Below, in pieces: positions 60,703 to 64,000 of a stretch of DNA of 64,000 nt (its first letter is position 1; each line of letters starts with the position of its first letter). The stretch covers positions 806,001-870,000 of the forward strand of contig NZ_CP151762.1 of NCBI RefSeq assembly GCF_038443675.1. Direction: 5' to 3'. This DNA comes from Yoonia sp. G8-12 (GTDB taxonomy: Bacteria > Pseudomonadota > Alphaproteobacteria > Rhodobacterales > Rhodobacteraceae). A model generated the notes under the pieces. That model was not told the origin of the DNA. It saw nothing but the letters and a program-made list of their open reading frames with translations, and ran no database searches. The position numbers and the translations under genes are program-made.

Positions 60703-61050
60703 TTATCCTAGGTTCACACCAATCGCCGCCAATCCAACCACGGCTTCCACTGCAAAATACGTCCACTTCTGCCGTGTCGCGCCGTCCACGATAACGGACG
60801 TCAACCGCCCCGTGGCCGCACCAGCCCAGCAAAAGCCGAGCATCAGATAGGCCTCTGGCGTACCCAGCCACAGCGCGCCCACCCCCATGCCCACAAAGAG
60901 CGCGCCAGCCGAGGCGCGTACTTCGGACATACCCATCGTGGTGTCACCTGCGTGGATGTCCAATGCGCCCATCGTATAGCGCGGGGCCAGCCAGCCAAAA
61001 CAGCCCAGACCGATGCTCAGGATGGCGAAGATGATATTGAGAATGTCCAT
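60703..61050 (-). CDS. DUF4345 family membrane protein
   Basis: 115 residues, four hydrophobic segments (about 3-21, 45-62, 66-84, 95-113). Conserved DUF4345 features are GWLAPRYTMGALDI, SEVRASAGALFVGMGVGALWLG and FCWAGAATGRLTSVIVDG. Function unknown. First core gene right of the accessory region, on the same strand as hemN. Confidence 0.8.
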   Translation of the reverse strand: MDILNIIFAILSIGLGCFGWLAPRYTMGALDIHAGDTTMGMSEVRASAGALFVGMGVGALWLGTPEAYLMLGFCWAGAATGRLTSVIVDGATRQKWTYFAVEAVVGLAAIGVNLG

Positions 61051-61117
61051 TGTGCGCCCCTTTATCGTGTTTCAGGGCTTAACGTGGCGCTATGAACGAC
61101 GACTTCAACGCAAAATC

Positions 61118-62467
61118 CTAAGAAGCCTGTGAATATTGTGCGGCGATCCCGGCAAATCCGTCATAGCGTTGCGCAATGATGCGGGTCAGCGGGCGGCCCT
61201 CTGGAGTGATGCGCAGGCGGGAGCCGACTTTGACCACCATGCCTGCGAAATCGCGGGCGACGGCATCATGGATCGGGATCAGTTGTGCGGCATCGGGGTG
61301 CTGGTCCAGCACCTCAAGATCAATTTCAAAGTCGCACATCAGCATGTTGATCGCCGTAGCCCGCAGGCGGTCTGCGGCGGTCATTGCATAGCCGCGGTGC
61401 CCCGAGAGCTGATGCGCCGCGACACGTTCGATATAGGCGGCAGTCGCCGAGGCGTTCTGCACATAGCCTTGTGCGAATTGCGAAATCGACGACGCCCCGA
61501 TCCCGATAAGCGTCGGGCAGGTGTCATCGGTGTAACCTTGGAAGTTGCGGCGCAGGTGGCCGGTGCGTGCCGCAATGGCAAGGCTGTCGGCGGGCTTGGC
61601 GAAATGGTCGATCCCGATGGCCTCATAGCCGCTGCCGGTAAAGGCGGCGGCGGCTTGGCGGGCCAGATGATAGCGGTCTTCTTCGCCGGGCAGGGATGCG
61701 TCCGGGATCAGTTTTTGCCGTTTGGAGAAGTTGGGCACATGGGCATAGCCAAAAAGCGCAATACGATCAGGGTCCAGCGCGCGGACCTTGGCGATGGTAT
61801 TGGCCAGCTTTTCGCGGGTCTGAAACGGCAGGCCGTAAACCAGATCGGCGTTCAATGATGTGATCCCTGCAGCGCGCAGACTATCCACACAGGCGCGGGT
61901 TTGTGCATAGCTTTGCTTGCGCCCGATCGCCTCTTGGACGTCGCTTGCGAAATCCTGAATGCCGATACTGGCGCGGGTCATGCCCATTTCTGCCAAAGCT
62001 GCAATCTTGGCGTCATCAACCAGCGTCGGGTCAATCTCGACCGAAAAGCTAAAGTCAGGCGCGGGGGGAATGACGTCTTTGACCGCTTGCGCCAATGCGC
62101 GGATCATGTCGGGCGGCAGAATTGTCGGCGTGCCACCGCCCCAATGCATCTGCCCCATTGTGACGCCCGCAGGCAGGGTCGCGCGCAAAAGCTCAAGCTC
62201 GTCTTTGAGAACGTCCAGATAATGCGCCACAGGTTTCAGCGTGGTCGTCCCTTGGGTCCGGCAGGCACAAAACCAGCAAAGCCGTTCGCAAAAGGGGATG
62301 TGGATATACACCGAAACGGGCGTTGCCGGATCAAGCGCTTGCAGGCAGCTGACCTGAAAGTCAGCGCCTTGGGCAGGGGTGAACGCAGTCGCCGGCGGAT
62401 AGCTGGTGTAGCGGGGGACGCGGGCATCAAAAAGGCCCATGCGGCGGAGTGTATCAAGATGTTCCAT
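61118..62467 (-). CDS. hemN: Oxygen-independent coproporphyrinogen III oxidase
   Basis: Radical-SAM decarboxylation of coproporphyrinogen III to protoporphyrinogen IX under low oxygen. 449 residues from ATG 62467. The cluster-binding CERLCWFCAC (CX3CX2C plus C; about 57-66), MHWGGGTPTIL, SIGIQDFASDVQEAIGR, NADLVYGLPFQT and the C-terminal HemN domain (GIGASSISQFAQGYVQN, AINMLMCDFEIDL) separate it from HutW-type homologues. An FNR-like site lies 35 bases upstream. Confidence 0.94.
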   Translation of the reverse strand: MEHLDTLRRMGLFDARVPRYTSYPPATAFTPAQGADFQVSCLQALDPATPVSVYIHIPFCERLCWFCACRTQGTTTLKPVAHYLDVLKDELELLRATLPAGVTMGQMHWGGGTPTILPPDMIRALAQAVKDVIPPAPDFSFSVEIDPTLVDDAKIAALAEMGMTRASIGIQDFASDVQEAIGRKQSYAQTRACVDSLRAAGITSLNADLVYGLPFQTREKLANTIAKVRALDPDRIALFGYAHVPNFSKRQKLIPDASLPGEEDRYHLARQAAAAFTGSGYEAIGIDHFAKPADSLAIAARTGHLRRNFQGYTDDTCPTLIGIGASSISQFAQGYVQNASATAAYIERVAAHQLSGHRGYAMTAADRLRATAINMLMCDFEIDLEVLDQHPDAAQLIPIHDAVARDFAGMVVKVGSRLRITPEGRPLTRIIAQRYDGFAGIAAQYSQAS

Positions 62468-62501
62468 ACATCTCTTTTGGTGCAATCCGTCACCCGCTTT
62501 A

Positions 62502-62515
62502 TTGCGCCAGATCAA
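62502..62515. promoter_or_regulatory. FNR-like box upstream of hemN
   Basis: TTGCGCCAGATCAA on the plus strand (TTGATCTGGCGCAA on the minus strand) matches eight of the ten conserved positions of TTGAT-N4-ATCAA. It lies between the SCO1 stop and hemN, 35 bases from the hemN start. FnrL control of hemN is known in Rhodobacter. Confidence 0.6.
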
Positions 62516-62530
62516 ATGGCGCGATTTTTT

Positions 62531-63136
62531 CTAGCTGTTTTGATCTATGAAACAGGCCGAGATTTCCGCGATTTCTTCCGCTGACGAGTCGCGGCGAAAG
62601 AAGGTGGCAAACCCCGTCTCGGGGAACATCAGATAGGTCTGGGTTGAATGATCGACGAGATAGTATTCCGGGTCGCCCTCAATGGCGCGGTAGTAGGTCT
62701 TATACGCTTGGCTGGCCGCTTTGACCTGCTCGGGTGATCCTGTCAGGCCGATCATGTCTTCGTGAAAGTTGTCGGTGAAATCGCGGACCACTTCGACGGT
62801 GTCACGTTGCGGATCAACCGAGATAAAGACCGTGCCCAGATCAATACCTTGCTCTTCCAACATATAGGCGGCTTGGGCGTTGCGTGCCGAATCCAGCGGG
62901 CAGACATCGGGGCAGAAAGTATAGCCGAAATACACGAGTGTCGGTTTGGTGATGACATCGACGTCCGTAACCGTTTCGCCGGTCTCGGAGACCAGTTCAA
63001 AGGGGCCGCCAATCGCGCTGCCAGCGACGGCTGTATCACCGCAAGGGGCCGGTGTGTTTTGGGCCTGCCATGAATAGACGCCAAGTGCGGCGGCGGCGGC
63101 GAGTGTGACGGTTCCGAAGATCGCGGCTTTCATCAT
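62531..63136 (-). CDS. SCO1/SenC-type copper chaperone
   Basis: Delivers copper or reduces Cys for Cu-A assembly in cytochrome c oxidase. 201 residues from ATG 63136 (GGAGCAC just upstream); ATG 63133 follows directly. One N-terminal membrane anchor (about 3-22), then the thioredoxin-like domain with FGYTFCPDVCPLDSARN (CxxxC; about 80) and the ligand His in YLVDHSTQTYLMFPE. The long frame upstream to 63334 is non-coding. Lies ahead of hemN on the same strand, 63 bases from it. Confidence 0.9.
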   Translation of the reverse strand: MMKAAIFGTVTLAAAAALGVYSWQAQNTPAPCGDTAVAGSAIGGPFELVSETGETVTDVDVITKPTLVYFGYTFCPDVCPLDSARNAQAAYMLEEQGIDLGTVFISVDPQRDTVEVVRDFTDNFHEDMIGLTGSPEQVKAASQAYKTYYRAIEGDPEYYLVDHSTQTYLMFPETGFATFFRRDSSAEEIAEISACFIDQNS

Positions 63137-63305
63137 GTGCTCCGTTCGACGATTGGCTGGGCTGACAGCCACCTTGTTTGATTTCGGCCCTCTCTTAGCG
63201 CGTTTTTTTCTGATGCACAGCAGCGGATTGCAAATTGCATGTTCAAAAAACGGTGTGGATGGCACTTCGCTGACCGGCCCAAGGTGGATCGGGATCCACC
63301 TTACC

Positions 63306-64000
63306 TTAACCGCGCTGTGCCTGCCGTTCTGCAATCACGTTCTGTGCCAGTTCTTGGGTATAAGCCGCCAAAGCCGCCAGTTGCAGATCCGCAGCTTGCC
63401 CATCGCGCGCGTCGATGGCGTCGGCGATCAGCGTGTGAAAGCCGATGATCTTTTCGCGCGAACGTGCGCTGAAGGTGATCATGTTCATCAAGGGCTGCAT
63501 CGCCTCGACCGCACCGGCCAGTTGGTACGACAGCACCGGATTGCCCGCCGCATCGACCAAGGCGCGGTGAAAGGCCACATCTGACGCGCAGAATGCCTCA
63601 TCCGTCAGGCCCGGTTGGGCTTGCCGATGGGTTTCGGCCCGCATTGTCGCTAGGTGATCGGCGCTGCGTCGCAGAGCCGAAAGCGGCGCACAGGCCCGTT
63701 CCAGCGCATAGCGCGCTTCGCAGGCCGTCGCAAAGCTGACGTCATTCATCGAGAGCAGCAAGGTTGATGTGGTGATTTGTTGCCCGTAGGCATCCTCAAA
63801 CCGCAAGCGGTTCACAAAGGCCCCGCCGGTGGCCCCGCGTTGGGTGCGGATCAGCGATTGCGCCGCAAGCCGTTTCAGCGCCTCGCGCACCGTCGGGCGC
63901 GACACGTCGAATTGCTCGGACAGTTCTGCCTCGGACGGCAGGCGTTCATCCACCGGCAAAGCGCCAGAGATGATCGCATCGCGGATGGCTTTGGCGATCT
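63306..64000 (-). CDS. GntR-family regulator, FadR/FCD type (5' end outside window)
   Basis: The frame is open through the right edge: residues IAKAIRDAIISGALPVDE precede the visible part, so the start lies beyond base 64000. Winged helix-turn-helix RLPSEAELSEQFDVSRPTVREALKRLAAQSLI, then an all-helical FCD ligand domain (ACEARYALERACAPLSALR, FHRALVDAAGNPVL with the metal-site His, FHTLIADAIDARDG). FCD regulators respond to organic or sugar acids; the target is not visible. Confidence 0.9.
   Translation of the reverse strand, partial: IAKAIRDAIISGALPVDERLPSEAELSEQFDVSRPTVREALKRLAAQSLIRTQRGATGGAFVNRLRFEDAYGQQITTSTLLLSMNDVSFATACEARYALERACAPLSALRRSADHLATMRAETHRQAQPGLTDEAFCASDVAFHRALVDAAGNPVLSYQLAGAVEAMQPLMNMITFSARSREKIIGFHTLIADAIDARDGQAADLQLAALAAYTQELAQNVIAERQAQRG

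Overview
The window is about 64 kb of chromosome from an alphaproteobacterium, most likely a marine Rhodobacteraceae (Roseobacter group; the genus cannot be fixed from sequence alone). The pointers are a two-piece (circularly permuted) tmRNA with a tag ending in ALAA, a GAAC-N7-GAAC SOS box before recA, the fumC-DUF4169-ribbon-helix-helix block with an alphaproteobacterial SspB nearby, a DUF1476 ATPase-inhibitor gene, RNase E with an acidic insertion in its S1 domain, and an aglA-aglK pair. Both ends of the window cut through genes: an alpha-glucosidase at the left and a GntR-type regulator at the right.

Layout. 1-2.5 kb: end of an alpha-glucoside uptake operon (aglA, aglK) closed by a terminator. 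2.5-5.7 kb: an HpaI-type aldolase converging on three genes of one-carbon/methionine metabolism (pterin-binding methyltransferase, MetF-like reductase, PF13769-type small protein). 5.9-7.8 kb: ppx and rlmE. 8.4-11.5 kb: glpD-glpK, then a sulfotransferase-like gene. 12.2-21.5 kb: recA, alaS with two small coupled genes, typA, a TbpB-like lipoprotein, icd and a CAU tRNA. 21.7-25.0 kb: purM-purN, rnd, sufE. 25.0-28.9 kb: the second methionine-synthase block (DUF1638, small membrane protein, B12-binding subunit, homocysteine methyltransferase) with a divergent radical-SAM gene. 29-31.2 kb: DUF1476 gene and purC-purS-purQ. 31.2-34.3 kb: dctB-dctD. 34.3-42.2 kb: rne, a DenD-like dehydrogenase, tusA, ccdA, and a membrane hydrolase/P450 pair. 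42.4-48.1 kb: fumC cluster, sspB, chrA, a DUF1194 protein, tmRNA and an SRAP peptidase.

48.1-60.6 kb is an accessory region. It is bounded by two inverted copies of a ~172-bp element (48141-48312 and 60249-60421), contains a tyrosine recombinase and several decayed intergenic repeats, and carries regulators (Crp/Fnr, AraC, WYL), small membrane proteins, a GNAT acetyltransferase, a PLP decarboxylase, a MipA porin and a tryptophanyl-tRNA synthetase. The synthetase is preceded by what looks like a complete attenuator: a 16-codon leader peptide with two adjacent Trp codons, an antiterminator and a terminator. 60.7-64 kb returns to core genes (DUF4345, hemN with an FNR-like site, SCO1, GntR regulator).

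Two themes stand out. First, the parts of a split B12-dependent methionine synthase lie at two sites, and a TTTGCATA motif recurs upstream of its transcription units. Second, six genes carry single frameshifts (aldolase, ppx, DUF1638, B12 subunit, P450, MipA), five of them in short G tracts. This pattern suggests sequencing or assembly indels as much as real gene decay and should be resolved before any of these genes is called lost.
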